Assembly: GCF_017310035.1 (NCBI RefSeq)
Contig: NZ_CP022296.1
Location: 4,588,001-4,652,000 of the forward strand
DNA: 64,000 nt
From: Nocardioides sp. S5
Lineage (GTDB): Bacteria; Actinomycetota; Actinomycetes; Propionibacteriales; Nocardioidaceae
Direction of reading: 5' to 3'
Shown: one piece after another, positions 7,944 to 16,206 of the stretch
How positions within the stretch are numbered: the first letter of the stretch is position 1
Layout of the letters: each line of letters begins with the position of its first letter
Notes under the pieces: model-generated
Told to the model about the DNA's origin: nothing
Database searches by the model: none
Seen by the model: the letters and a program-made list of their open reading frames with translations, nothing else
Made by a program: the position numbers and the translations under genes

Positions 7944-9179
7944 TCACGCCCGCGGCGGGAGCAGCTTGGACGGTCCCGTCGTCCCGGCCTCGCCGCGGTC
8001 GATGGCACTGTCGTGGCTGTCGCGGGCACGCTGGAGCAGCGCCATCAGCTCCTGCTCGTTGCGGGCCTTCTGGCGGTGCTTCGGCCCCAGCACGATGATC
8101 TGGTCCCGCTCGGCGAGCAGCAGCCCGTAGATCCGCTCCCGCTCGGCCGGGTCACTGGTGTACTCGGAGTCGAGGTAGTCCTCAGCGTGGCGGCGCGCGT
8201 TGTTGATCGCGTTGCGCGCCCGGCCTGCCGGGCTCACGATCGAGGCGACGACCGTCACGGCCAGGACGCCGAGGATGACGCTCAGCGACACGGTCGTGCT
8301 GATCTCGGTCACCGGGATCGGCTCGCCGTCGTTGATGAACGGGATGTTGTTCTCGTGCAGCGCATGGAGGATGAGCTTGACCCCGATGAAGGCCAGAATC
8401 GCCGCCAGGCCGTAGGACAGGTAGATCAGCCGGTCGAGCAGGCCCTCGATGAGGAAGAACAGCTGGCGCAGCCCGAGCAGCGAGAACGCGACGGCGGTGA
8501 ACACCAGGTAGGTGTTCTGCGTGAGTCCGAAGATCGCCGGGATCGAGTCGAGCGCGAAGAGGATGTCGGTGCCGCCGATCGCCACCATCACGAGCAGCAT
8601 CGGCGTCATGGCGCGCTTGCCGTCCACCATCGTGAAGAGCCGGTCACCGTCGTAGTGGTCGGTGGTGTGCATGAACCTGCGGGCGAGGCGGACGACGACG
8701 TTGTCCGCGCTCTCGGTGTCGTCGTGGTCGGACGTCAGCATGTTGCCCGCGGTGAGGATCAGGACCAGGCCGAAGAGGTAGAAGACCCATGCGAAGGAGT
8801 TGATCAGCGCGGCGCCGAGGAAGATGAAGCCGGTGCGCGCCACGAGGGCGAAGGCGATCCCGAAGAGCAGCACCTTCTGCTGGTCCTCGCGGGGGACCCG
8901 GAAGCTCGACATGATGATGAGGAAGACGAACAGGTTGTCGACCGAGAGCGCCTTCTCGGTGATGTAGCCCGCGAAGTACTCACCCCCGGGCGTCGTCCCG
9001 TCGAACACCAGGACCCCGAGGCCGAAGAGGATCGCGATCCCGACGTAGAGCGACGACCAGATCGCCGCCTCGCGCAGCGTCGGCACGTGGGCCTTGCGGA
9101 CGTGGAAGTAGAAGTCGAAGAGCAGCAGGCCCACGATGCCCGCGATCGTCAGGCCCCACGTGAGCGGAGAAACCTCCAT
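7944..9179 (-). CDS. TerC-family integral membrane protein
   Basis: About 411 residues. The TerC/Alx signature is clear: EKALSVDNLFVFLIIMSSFRVP near residues 75-97 and IGGTDILFALDSIPAIFGLT near 200-220, with acidic residues in membrane helices. Family members (Alx, MeeF/MeeY-type) are linked to manganese efflux, metal loading of exported proteins and tellurite resistance. The protein has a soluble C-terminal tail of ~80 charged residues beyond the usual core. The ATG at 9179 is taken as start, with GGGG 9-12 bases upstream. The leader carries a GGGGAGTA element. The gene converges on the heliorhodopsin gene with an 8-bp gap. Confidence 0.88.
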   Translation of the reverse strand: MEVSPLTWGLTIAGIVGLLLFDFYFHVRKAHVPTLREAAIWSSLYVGIAILFGLGVLVFDGTTPGGEYFAGYITEKALSVDNLFVFLIIMSSFRVPREDQQKVLLFGIAFALVARTGFIFLGAALINSFAWVFYLFGLVLILTAGNMLTSDHDDTESADNVVVRLARRFMHTTDHYDGDRLFTMVDGKRAMTPMLLVMVAIGGTDILFALDSIPAIFGLTQNTYLVFTAVAFSLLGLRQLFFLIEGLLDRLIYLSYGLAAILAFIGVKLILHALHENNIPFINDGEPIPVTEISTTVSLSVILGVLAVTVVASIVSPAGRARNAINNARRHAEDYLDSEYTSDPAERERIYGLLLAERDQIIVLGPKHRQKARNEQELMALLQRARDSHDSAIDRGEAGTTGPSKLLPPRA

Positions 9180-9220
9180 CACTGCCCCGTCAACGCCGGA
9201 TGGTCGAGGTCGTCGAGGAC

Positions 9221-9233
9221 GGGGTACTCCCCT
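9221..9233 (-). promoter_or_regulatory. GGGGAGTA leader element before terC (possible metal riboswitch core)
   Basis: In the terC direction the leader reads AGGGGAGTACCCC 42-54 bases before the ATG, followed by CCCCGTC, which can pair with GACGGGG next to the start codon. GGGGAGUA is a conserved loop in yybP-ykoY manganese riboswitches, which often precede TerC and manganese exporter genes. The second conserved loop of that class was not recognised, so this may simply be a translation-masking hairpin. Confidence 0.35.
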
Positions 9234-9312
9234 CTGCTCTCCATGATCCGCGCCCGGACGCACCCGGTCAACGGCCCGGACGGCAGGACGTCGTACCCCG
9301 TCCCGGCGCGGC

Positions 9313-10683
9313 CTACCCGGCGCCGACGAGCAGCATCGTGGTGGCGAAGACCAGCCCCGACGCGATGAGGGTGACGAGCGTGTAGCCGAGGATGTCGCGG
9401 ATCTTCAGCCCCGAGATGGCCAGCACCGGCAGCGCCCAGAAGGGCTGGATCATGTTGGTCCACTGGTCGCCGTAGGCGATCGCCATGATCGTCACCGAGG
9501 GGTCGACGCCGAGGCGCGCACCGGCGTCGAGCATCACCGGTCCCTGCACGGCGAACTGTCCGCCGCCCGACGGCACGAAGAAGTTCACCAGCCCGGCGGA
9601 GAGGAAGGCCAGCAGGCCGAAGGTCGAGGGACCGGCGGTGTCGACCAGGAAGTCGGAGAGGACGGTGATCAGGCCCGAGGTGGCCATGATCCCCATGATC
9701 CCGGCGTAGAGCGGGAACTGGAGCAGGATCTCGCCGACGTTGGACGCGGCGTTCTTCACCAGGGCGATCAGCTCCAGCGGGCTGCGCACCAGCAGGAAGA
9801 TCAGAGCCAGGAACGTCCAGTTGACGATGTCGAGTGTGGCCGTGCCGCCCTCGGAGTAGTGGATCACCAGGTAGGCGACCAGGGCCAGGCCGACCAGCGT
9901 CGTGAGCACCCGGCTGGCGTCCACGCGGTCGGCGGGGGTGACGACCTCGTCGATCACCAGGTCGTCGCCGAAGCGGGCGTCCGCGTCGAGCTCGATGACC
10001 GGGTCGCCGCCCCGCGGTGCCACCAGCGCCAGGCCGATGCCCACCGCGATGATGGTGGCGACGATCGCGAGCAGGTTCCACCAGGCGAAGGTGGTCTCGC
10101 TGATCGGGATGGTCTCGCCGAGCTGCTCGGCGATGAAGGATCCCTCGGTGGCCGCGGTCAGGGTGCCGGAGCCGGAGTAGCCCATGTGCCAGATGACGTA
10201 GCCGGAGTAGCCCGCCGCCACGAGCAGCGGGAAGTGCAGGCTCAGCCCCTTCTCGCGGCCCTGCTTGGCGACCTCGACCGCGAGCAGCACGCCGACCACG
10301 AGGCCGAGGCCCCAGGTGATCAGGGAGGCGATGGCGGCGACGAGGAAGACGAACAGGTATCCCTGGAGCGCCGTCCTCGGCAGGCCACCGATCTTCGCGA
10401 GCAGGCGCCGCACCGGTGCGGTGTTGGCCAGCGTGTGGCCCAGCAGCAGGATCAGCGCCATCTGGGTCATGAAGGCCAGCAGCCCGGACAGGCCCTCGCC
10501 CCAGCCGCGGGTGATGTCGACGGGACCGGCGTCCGTCAGGAGCAGCGCCATGATCGCCACGACGAAGGTCAGCACGATGGCGAACACCAGTGCGCTGGGG
10601 ATGAAACGCTCGACGACCGAGTTGACCGGTCGCATCACCCCCGCGAGCCCGGAGGATCGTTGCTTGGTGCTGGCGCTGGACAT
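9313..10683 (-). CDS. Short-chain fatty acid transporter, AtoE family
   Basis: 456 residues, 11-12 hydrophobic segments. Residues such as LGHTLANTAPVRRLL, HMGYSGSGTLTAATEGSF, NFFVPSGGGQFAVQGPVM and YGDQWTNMIQPFWALP match the AtoE family, which takes up short-chain fatty acids such as acetoacetate or butyrate by symport. GGTGAGGAAG lies upstream of the ATG at 10683 at good spacing. The gene is monocistronic, ending 133 bp before the terC start. A FadR-type palindrome lies ~230 bp upstream. Confidence 0.85.
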   Translation of the reverse strand: MSSASTKQRSSGLAGVMRPVNSVVERFIPSALVFAIVLTFVVAIMALLLTDAGPVDITRGWGEGLSGLLAFMTQMALILLLGHTLANTAPVRRLLAKIGGLPRTALQGYLFVFLVAAIASLITWGLGLVVGVLLAVEVAKQGREKGLSLHFPLLVAAGYSGYVIWHMGYSGSGTLTAATEGSFIAEQLGETIPISETTFAWWNLLAIVATIIAVGIGLALVAPRGGDPVIELDADARFGDDLVIDEVVTPADRVDASRVLTTLVGLALVAYLVIHYSEGGTATLDIVNWTFLALIFLLVRSPLELIALVKNAASNVGEILLQFPLYAGIMGIMATSGLITVLSDFLVDTAGPSTFGLLAFLSAGLVNFFVPSGGGQFAVQGPVMLDAGARLGVDPSVTIMAIAYGDQWTNMIQPFWALPVLAISGLKIRDILGYTLVTLIASGLVFATTMLLVGAG

Positions 10684-10911
10684 GACGGGACTTCCTCACC
10701 CTGGGGGGACACGGCTCGAGTCACCATCGGGTGCCCCACGGTGGATGTCAAGGCGGTCCGCACGCCTCGTCCTGCGAGGATCGGCAGATGCTCCGTCGCG
10801 CCCTCGTCGTCGCCCGAGCCCCCGCCTGGCCGAGGGACTGCTGACCCACATCGAGGTCCGGCACCGGCGGGCCGGGTCGTGCGACCCGGCCGCCGGGCAA
10901 CCCCTGCCGAT

Positions 10912-10924
10912 GTGGTCGGACCAC
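10912..10924. promoter_or_regulatory. FadR/GntR-type operator candidate
   Basis: GTGGTCGGACCAC is a perfect inverted repeat with a one-base centre and contains TGGTCnGACCA, the core bound by FadR-like regulators of the GntR family. It is ~230 bp upstream of the AtoE fatty acid transporter start, on whose strand it could act. No GntR gene is in the window. Confidence 0.4.
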
Positions 10925-11000
10925 TGTTCACGGATCCCGGTCGCCGCGCAGGTCGAGCCTGCGGAGCCCGGCCGCCCCAGGGGTGGGGCGAGGCCCGGAG

Positions 11001-11073
11001 GCTAGCCGGGGCTCATGCGCGTCAGCATCCGTGTTTCTCGGTGGCGTCATCGCTACGTCGGCCCGGTGGAGCG
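11001..11073. repeat. Diverged direct repeat, copy A
   Basis: About 73 bp that align, with a few single-base indels, to copy B at 12223-12295 (shared blocks GTCAGCATCCG, GGTGGCGTC, CTACGTC). Copy B covers the stop codon and last codons of the HNH gene, so copy A looks like a remnant of a second such gene end. The two copies bracket the lipoprotein and arr genes. Confidence 0.5.
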
Positions 11074-11092
11074 GCCGCCGCACCGCGTCGAC

Positions 11093-11554
11093 CTAGGTCT
11101 CGGACACCTCTACCGCGAACTCCTCGGCGGCCCCCGGCTCTCCGACCGGGTAGACCTCGACGACGTGCGGTCCCACGTCGCGGGGCATCACGCGACCGTC
11201 TCCACGACCGCCTGCCGGCGCCTCGACCACGAACACGTCGTCGCCCTCCGGGTCGAGGAGCCGGAGCTCGTAGGCGGCGTCGCCCTCGTTCTCGAGGACC
11301 ACCGCAACGACCTCTCCGGCCTCGGCCTCCAGGTCGGGCGAGGCGTCCACCTCCCCGTCCGCCGACACGTGGAACCGCAGCGTCGGGGGGTTGAGGGGGA
11401 CGTCGTTCTCGGCGCGCTCGCCCAACGGCGTCGCGCGACTCTGGCTCTCCTGGCCGCAGGAGGACAGGAGAGCCGCCAGGACCACTCCCAGCGCGATCGT
11501 CGCGATGACGTTCCACTGTCGTGGCGATCCGGGCTTCTCGGTGAGCGTGAACAC
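11093..11554 (-). CDS. Small lipoprotein with predicted beta-sandwich
   Basis: 153 residues from a GTG at 11554, with AAGGAG upstream at good spacing. Residues 1-33 form a lipoprotein signal ending in LLSSC (Cys33), so the protein should be anchored to the outer face of the membrane. The mature part is acidic, with strand-rich segments (VVAVVLENEGDAAYELRLLDPEGDD, HVVEVYPVGEPG) that suggest a cupredoxin-like or Ig-like beta-sandwich. No copper-ligand set (His-Cys-His-Met) is visible, so copper binding is not supported. It lies downstream of arr on the same strand; function unknown. Confidence 0.6.
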   Translation of the reverse strand: MFTLTEKPGSPRQWNVIATIALGVVLAALLSSCGQESQSRATPLGERAENDVPLNPPTLRFHVSADGEVDASPDLEAEAGEVVAVVLENEGDAAYELRLLDPEGDDVFVVEAPAGGRGDGRVMPRDVGPHVVEVYPVGEPGAAEEFAVEVSET

Positions 11555-11697
11555 GGTGTCTCGACTCCTTCGGTCGGCTTCCCATCCACCGTGCGGGACC
11601 GATGGCGACCTCACAACCGCCCTCACGCTGCGGCCGTGACCAAGCGTCACCCGATGGTTATGCGGCCGTGACCTCCGCACCCGCGATCGGGCGCCTG

Positions 11698-12147
11698 TCA
11701 GTCCTCGATGACGTCCAGACCCTGCTCCCGCAGCTTGGCCAGGCTCTCGAGCATCGCCTGCAGCGCCTCGGGCGGGTGCTCCTGCCAGTCGTCGACCTCG
11801 TGCAGGACCCGCAGCGGGTGTCGGGTCCGGTAGGACTCCGTCGGGTTGCCGGGGAAGCGCTTGTCGGTGACGTTCGGGTCGTCCTCGAACGGCCCCGTCG
11901 GCTCGACGACGTAGACGTGGCCCCTTCCCTCCCGACCGGCGAGCGCCGTCGCCAGCTGGGCGCCCCACGCCGCGGTGCTCTCGAGCGTCGTGAAGTAGAG
12001 GTGGTTGGAGACCCGGCCCTCCTGGAAGTTCGAGGAGCAGCCCGCCACCAGCTCGTCGCCGGGGCTGAGCTCGACCCTGGTGCCGTGGAGGTACGGCCCC
12101 GGCACGTGGTCGTGGTGGTCGTACGTCACCGGTGTCCGCGCCCCCAT
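11698..12147 (-). CDS. arr: NAD(+)--rifampin ADP-ribosyltransferase
   Basis: 149 residues, close to the ~140 of known Arr proteins. YLHGT (H21), the NHLYFTTL segment (Y51) and FEDDPNVTDKRFPGNPTESYRT (aspartates 89-90) match the conserved NAD-binding/catalytic histidine-tyrosine-aspartate set of Mycobacterium smegmatis Arr. The C-terminal HPPEALQAMLESLAKLREQGLDVI also matches. The enzyme moves ADP-ribose from NAD to a rifamycin hydroxyl and so inactivates the drug; environmental Arr proteins may have other natural substrates. There is no Shine-Dalgarno, and a TAGCCT box close to the ATG suggests a leaderless transcript. The gene lies between two diverged repeats beside an HNH gene. Confidence 0.9.
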   Translation of the reverse strand: MGARTPVTYDHHDHVPGPYLHGTRVELSPGDELVAGCSSNFQEGRVSNHLYFTTLESTAAWGAQLATALAGREGRGHVYVVEPTGPFEDDPNVTDKRFPGNPTESYRTRHPLRVLHEVDDWQEHPPEALQAMLESLAKLREQGLDVIED

Positions 12148-12222
12148 GCCGTGAGGCTACGGCCCCCACGGCACGCCGGTCGAGGGCGACGCATCGGACC
12201 CGGCACGGCCAGGGCGGGGCGA

Positions 12223-12295
12223 GACCAGCCGGGGCCACGGCGGTCAGCATCCGCGTCTCCCTGGTGGCGTCTCCCTACGTCCGCCTGGTGAAGCG
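12223..12295. repeat. Diverged direct repeat, copy B
   Basis: Partner of copy A at 11001-11073. It spans the last codons and stop of the DUF222/HNH gene plus ~50 bp downstream. Families of this type (13E12 repeats) are often multicopy and recombine, which could explain the remnant at copy A. Confidence 0.5.
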
Positions 12296-13531
12296 CACCT
12301 TGCCGTGCTTGTCGAGATGGTGCTGGAAGGCCGGGTCATGGATGCGGCGGTGGTGCGGAGGACAGAGCAACCGCCCCTTCTCGACGCTCGTCCCCCCGTT
12401 GCGCGACCAGGGCACCTCGTCGTGGTGGGCCTCCGTCATGGCGGGTGGTGCGTCGCAGCCGTCCGCGGTGCAGCCGCCGTCGCGGATCCCCATCGCGATC
12501 CGCTGGGCCTCGGTGTGGAACCGCCGCCTGCGACCGACATCGAGCGGGACGCTCGGCCCGTCCAGCACCACCGGGACGATCCCCGCGCGGCAGGCCAGCC
12601 GGCGCGCCTCACCGGCGCTGATCCGACCACCGGTGTCGAGCGAAGCGGCCTTCAACCCGCCCAACAGCGTCTCGAGCTCCATCGTCACGACGACAGTGGC
12701 CGCGAGACCGCCGGCCTTCGGGACTGACCTGCGTGGACGGGTCTCGATGTAGTCCACGAACGCCCGACCCATCCTGTGTCGGGCGTAGCGGGGTGCCAAC
12801 TGGCCGGGGTCCCCGCCGACAGCCCTCCCGAGCGTCCGGGCGACGCGGGCCTTCAAGTCCTTGGCGAGCATCGCCCCGTGGAGTGAGGAGACGGTGAAGC
12901 GGCCGTGGCACGACCCGTGCCCGTCGTCGACCAGGCTGAAAGACGCAGCAGCCAGGGCATCCGCCTCCTCTGCCTCCAGCTGACGCGCCTCGTCGGCATC
13001 GGCAGCAGCGGGGTCGACCACCTCCAGCACGCGGCGGCCCAGGGCCCGGAGCGCCTTTGCGTCGTGCTCACCTGCCTTGTCCAGCAGGAACCGCGTCGCC
13101 GCCTCCGACACCCCCTCCTCCACCACGTCGGGGAGCGCGTCGACCGCCTCGGTGACGACACGCGCCTGGTCGGTCCGCACGTCGCCGGCGACCAGCGCCC
13201 GGGCGACCTCCTCGTGGTCCTCCAGGGACCTGGCCAGTCGCGCAGTGCGGTGCGCCTCGGCGCGGGTGGTGCGGGTCGCGTGGGACCACCAGTTGGTCGT
13301 CGACGTCGCTCCCGTGTCGAGGCCCGCGCCCACCGCCTCGGCCTGCCGCAGCACCTGCATGAGCAACGCGTCGAGCTGGCCCCGCACCCGCGTCAACGCC
13401 AGCAGCGCGTCCTCCGCGTCACGGGTCGACATCGACCACATCGGTCGGTCCACGAGCTCTGCCAGGTCGGCCTCCAGCCACCGCGCGAAGGCCACCACCT
13501 GGTGGTCGTCGAAGTGCGCGATCGCTGTCAT
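12275..13531 (-). CDS. DUF222 / HNH endonuclease (13E12 repeat family)
   Basis: 418 residues. The N-terminal ~300 residues are the helical DUF222 domain (ARWLEADLAELVDRPMWSM, RLARSLEDHEEVARALVAGDV). The C-terminal ~70 residues carry an HNH nuclease fold: GGCTADGCDAPPAMTEAHHDEVPW, then CPPHHRRIHD, with the catalytic histidines and CxxC-type zinc ligands visible. Such genes occur in many copies in Actinobacteria and are suspected of being mobile or recombinogenic; the target DNA is unknown. The ATG at 13531 begins the usual N-terminus; the frame is open for 2 kb upstream, but that part is antisense to hrpB. The C-terminus overlaps repeat copy B. Confidence 0.88.
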   Translation of the reverse strand: MTAIAHFDDHQVVAFARWLEADLAELVDRPMWSMSTRDAEDALLALTRVRGQLDALLMQVLRQAEAVGAGLDTGATSTTNWWSHATRTTRAEAHRTARLARSLEDHEEVARALVAGDVRTDQARVVTEAVDALPDVVEEGVSEAATRFLLDKAGEHDAKALRALGRRVLEVVDPAAADADEARQLEAEEADALAAASFSLVDDGHGSCHGRFTVSSLHGAMLAKDLKARVARTLGRAVGGDPGQLAPRYARHRMGRAFVDYIETRPRRSVPKAGGLAATVVVTMELETLLGGLKAASLDTGGRISAGEARRLACRAGIVPVVLDGPSVPLDVGRRRRFHTEAQRIAMGIRDGGCTADGCDAPPAMTEAHHDEVPWSRNGGTSVEKGRLLCPPHHRRIHDPAFQHHLDKHGKVRFTRRT

Positions 13532-13648
13532 GTGAGAACTCTTCCAGAGGGCACCGACATCGGGTCCGACCACACGCGGGGTCGGGCCGGCCCGCAACCG
13601 GGTGTCACGAAGGCTCGTCAGAAGACGCGCGTCGGGCACACTGCACGA

Positions 13649-16186
13649 GTGTCCGACCCGCTGCGCACCCTGCTCGCCGCGCCGCCGGACCTCCCGGTCA
13701 CCGCGGGGCTGGCCGCTCTCGTCGAGGCGCTCCGCACGCACGGAGCAGCGGTGGTCCAGGCACCGCCTGGCACCGGCAAGACGACCCTGGCCCCGCCTGC
13801 GGTCGCCGGGGTCGTGCAAGGGAAGGTCGTCGTCACGCAGCCCAGCCGCATCGCCGCCCGCGCTGCCGCCCGTCGACTGGCGCACCTGCTCGGCGAGCCG
13901 GTCGGTGAGACGGTCGGGTACGCGGTGCGCGGCGACCGACGGAGCAGTCGTCGTACGCGGGTCGAGGTCGTCACGACCGGCCTGCTGCTCCGGCGCATCC
14001 AGCACGATCCCGAGCTGGTCGGGGTCGGGGCGGTCGTGCTCGACGAGGTGCACGAGCGCCACCTCGACGCCGACCTGACCCTGGCGCTGCTCGTCGACGT
14101 CCGGGCCAACCTGCGCGGGGACCTGTCCCTGGTGGCGATGTCGGCCACCATCGAGGCCGAGCGGACAGCCGCCCTGCTCGGTGGGGACGGGGGTGGCGCC
14201 CCGGTGATCCGCGTCCCGGGCGCCCTGCACCCGGTGCAGACGGTGTGGTGCCCGCTGCCTGCGGGGGTGCGCCGCACCGACGACCGGGGGATCACCCCGG
14301 CGTTCCACGACCACGTCGCGGCGACCGTGCGTCGTGCGCTGCTCGGGCACGAGGGAGACGTCCTGGTCTTCGTGCCGGGCGTCGCGGAGGTCGAGGCGAC
14401 CGTACGTCGCCTGGCCGGCGTGGACGCGGCCGTGCACGCCCTGCACGGGCGTCTGCCCGGCGCCGAGCAGGACCGTGCGCTCAGCGAGGGCCCGCGTCGG
14501 CGGGTGATCGTCTCGACCGCGGTCGCCGAGTCGTCGCTGACGGTTCCCGGGGTGCGCGTCGTGGTGGATGCCGGGTTCTCCCGCGAGCCCCGCACCGACC
14601 ACCGTCGCGGGCTGGCGTCCCTGGTCACCGTCGCGGTGAGCCGGGCGGCCGCCGAGCAGCGGGCGGGACGGGCCGGCCGGCTCGGGCCGGGCACGGTGCT
14701 GCGGTGCTGGTCCGAGGCGGAGCACGCGCACCTGGCGCCACATCCGGAGCCCGAGATCGCCACCGCCGACCTGACGGCCTTCGCCCTGGAGGTCGCGTGC
14801 TGGGGCAGCCAGGACGTCCGCGACCTGGCGCTGCTCGACCAGCCGCCGGCGCACGCCCTGTCGGCGGCCACGCAGGTGCTGGTGAGCCTCGGGGCGATGA
14901 CCGAGGACGGAAGGGTCACCCCGCGGGGACGGGTGATCTCGGGCGTGCCGGTCGATCCCCGACTGGCGCGGGCCCTGATCGACGGAGCCGGTCCCGTCGG
15001 GTCGAAGCGGGCCGCGGAGGTGGTCGCGATGCTGAGCGAGGACGTACGCGCTCCGGGCGGGGACCTGGTCGCGGCGCTCCGGTCGCTGCGTGCCGACAGA
15101 CGGGCAGGGTCGTGGCGCAGCCAGGTCACCCGGCTGCACGAGATCGCGGCGGAGCAGGGCGGCCGGCCAGACGCGTCGGACCACGCTCGCGCCCTCACCG
15201 ACGACGTGGCGGTGGGTCTGGTGGTCGCCCTCGCGCACCCGGACCGGATCGCCCGCAAGCGCTCCGGCACCTCGGGCTCGGCCTACCTGATGGCGTCCGG
15301 GACCGGCGCGGCGCTCGACCCGCGCGACCCCGGGCCGCTGGCCGGACTGGAGTGGCTCGCGGTCGGTGACGCCCAGCGACGGCCCGGACAGCGCGAGGCG
15401 CAGGTCCGCGCGGCGGCACCCCTCACCGAGGACCTCGCGCTGGAGGCAGCGGGATCGCTCTGGACCGAGGTGGACGAGGTCACCTGGACCGGTGGGCGGG
15501 TGCTGGCCCGCCGACGGACGTTGCTGGGCGCGATCGAGCTGAGCTCGGTCCCGCTCAGCGACCCGCCCGCGCAGGCCGTGAGCGACGCGGTCCGCGGCGC
15601 CATCGCGAGCGAGGGAATCGCTCTCCTCGACTGGTCGGAGGCAGCCACGGCGCTGCGCGCTCGCCTCGACTTCCTGCGCCGCGCACTGGGGGACCCGTGG
15701 CCGGACGTCAGCGACGCAGCGCTGGCGCGGGACCTGGACTCCTGGCTCGGGCCGCAACTGGCGCGGGTCCGCTCAGCCGCGGACCTGCGGCGGATCGACG
15801 TGACGGCTGCCCTGCGGGCGATGGTGCCGTGGCCGGAGGCGGGACGGCTCGACGACCTGGCCCCGGAGCGCATCGCCGTGCCCAGCGGGTCGAGCGTGCG
15901 GGTCGACTACTCACAGGACCAGCCGGTGCTCGCCGTGCGACTGCAGGAGGTCTTCGGCTGGACCGCGGTGCCGGCCCTGGCTGACGGCCGCGTCCCGCTC
16001 CTGCTGCACCTGCTCTCGCCCGCGCGCCGCCCGGCCGCCGTCACGGCCGACCTGGAGTCCTTCTGGGACAACGGCTACCCGGGGGTGCGTGCCGACCTGC
16101 GCGGGCGCTATCCCAAGCACGCCTGGCCCGAGGATCCCCGCAGCGCACCCGCCACCTCGCGGACGAACCGGCCTCGCCGCAGCTGA
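13649..16186 (+). CDS. hrpB: ATP-dependent helicase HrpB
   Basis: 845 residues, the usual HrpB length. Motifs in order: Walker A APPGTGKTT near residue 35, DEVHERHLDADL (motif II), MSATIE (motif III), HALHGRLPGAEQDRAL, and EQRAGRAGRLGPGTVLRCW (motif VI), then the HrpB-specific C-terminal domain (GVRADLRGRYPKHAWPEDP). It is a DEAH-family ATP-dependent RNA/DNA helicase; the physiological role in bacteria is poorly defined. The GTG at 13649 is used because the family starts just before SDPLRTLL; the open frame further 5' is antisense to the HNH gene. Confidence 0.92.
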   Translation: MSDPLRTLLAAPPDLPVTAGLAALVEALRTHGAAVVQAPPGTGKTTLAPPAVAGVVQGKVVVTQPSRIAARAAARRLAHLLGEPVGETVGYAVRGDRRSSRRTRVEVVTTGLLLRRIQHDPELVGVGAVVLDEVHERHLDADLTLALLVDVRANLRGDLSLVAMSATIEAERTAALLGGDGGGAPVIRVPGALHPVQTVWCPLPAGVRRTDDRGITPAFHDHVAATVRRALLGHEGDVLVFVPGVAEVEATVRRLAGVDAAVHALHGRLPGAEQDRALSEGPRRRVIVSTAVAESSLTVPGVRVVVDAGFSREPRTDHRRGLASLVTVAVSRAAAEQRAGRAGRLGPGTVLRCWSEAEHAHLAPHPEPEIATADLTAFALEVACWGSQDVRDLALLDQPPAHALSAATQVLVSLGAMTEDGRVTPRGRVISGVPVDPRLARALIDGAGPVGSKRAAEVVAMLSEDVRAPGGDLVAALRSLRADRRAGSWRSQVTRLHEIAAEQGGRPDASDHARALTDDVAVGLVVALAHPDRIARKRSGTSGSAYLMASGTGAALDPRDPGPLAGLEWLAVGDAQRRPGQREAQVRAAAPLTEDLALEAAGSLWTEVDEVTWTGGRVLARRRTLLGAIELSSVPLSDPPAQAVSDAVRGAIASEGIALLDWSEAATALRARLDFLRRALGDPWPDVSDAALARDLDSWLGPQLARVRSAADLRRIDVTAALRAMVPWPEAGRLDDLAPERIAVPSGSSVRVDYSQDQPVLAVRLQEVFGWTAVPALADGRVPLLLHLLSPARRPAAVTADLESFWDNGYPGVRADLRGRYPKHAWPEDPRSAPATSRTNRPRRS

Positions 16187-16206
16187 CCCCGTCGTACAGT
16201 CGCGGC

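Larger units (their letters stand above)
10684..11092. other. 409-bp region without a convincing gene
   Basis: Upstream of the AtoE gene and downstream of the lipoprotein gene. No frame here shows a family signature or good start site. It contains a FadR-like palindrome (10912-10924) and, at 11001-11073, a diverged copy of the sequence at the 3' end of the HNH gene. It may be decayed coding sequence left by recombination. Confidence 0.5.

Noticed and set aside
7221..9368. 715-codon open frame on the plus strand across heliorhodopsin and terC
   Set aside because: Composition is Arg/Gly/Asp-rich without any domain; it is a shadow of real genes in a high-GC sequence.
11022..11585. Other reading frames over the lipoprotein gene
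   Set aside because: Only the frame ending at 11093 has a lipobox and ribosome site.
12905..13648. 5' extension of the hrpB frame
   Set aside because: It is antisense to the HNH gene, and HrpB homologues start near the GTG at 13649.
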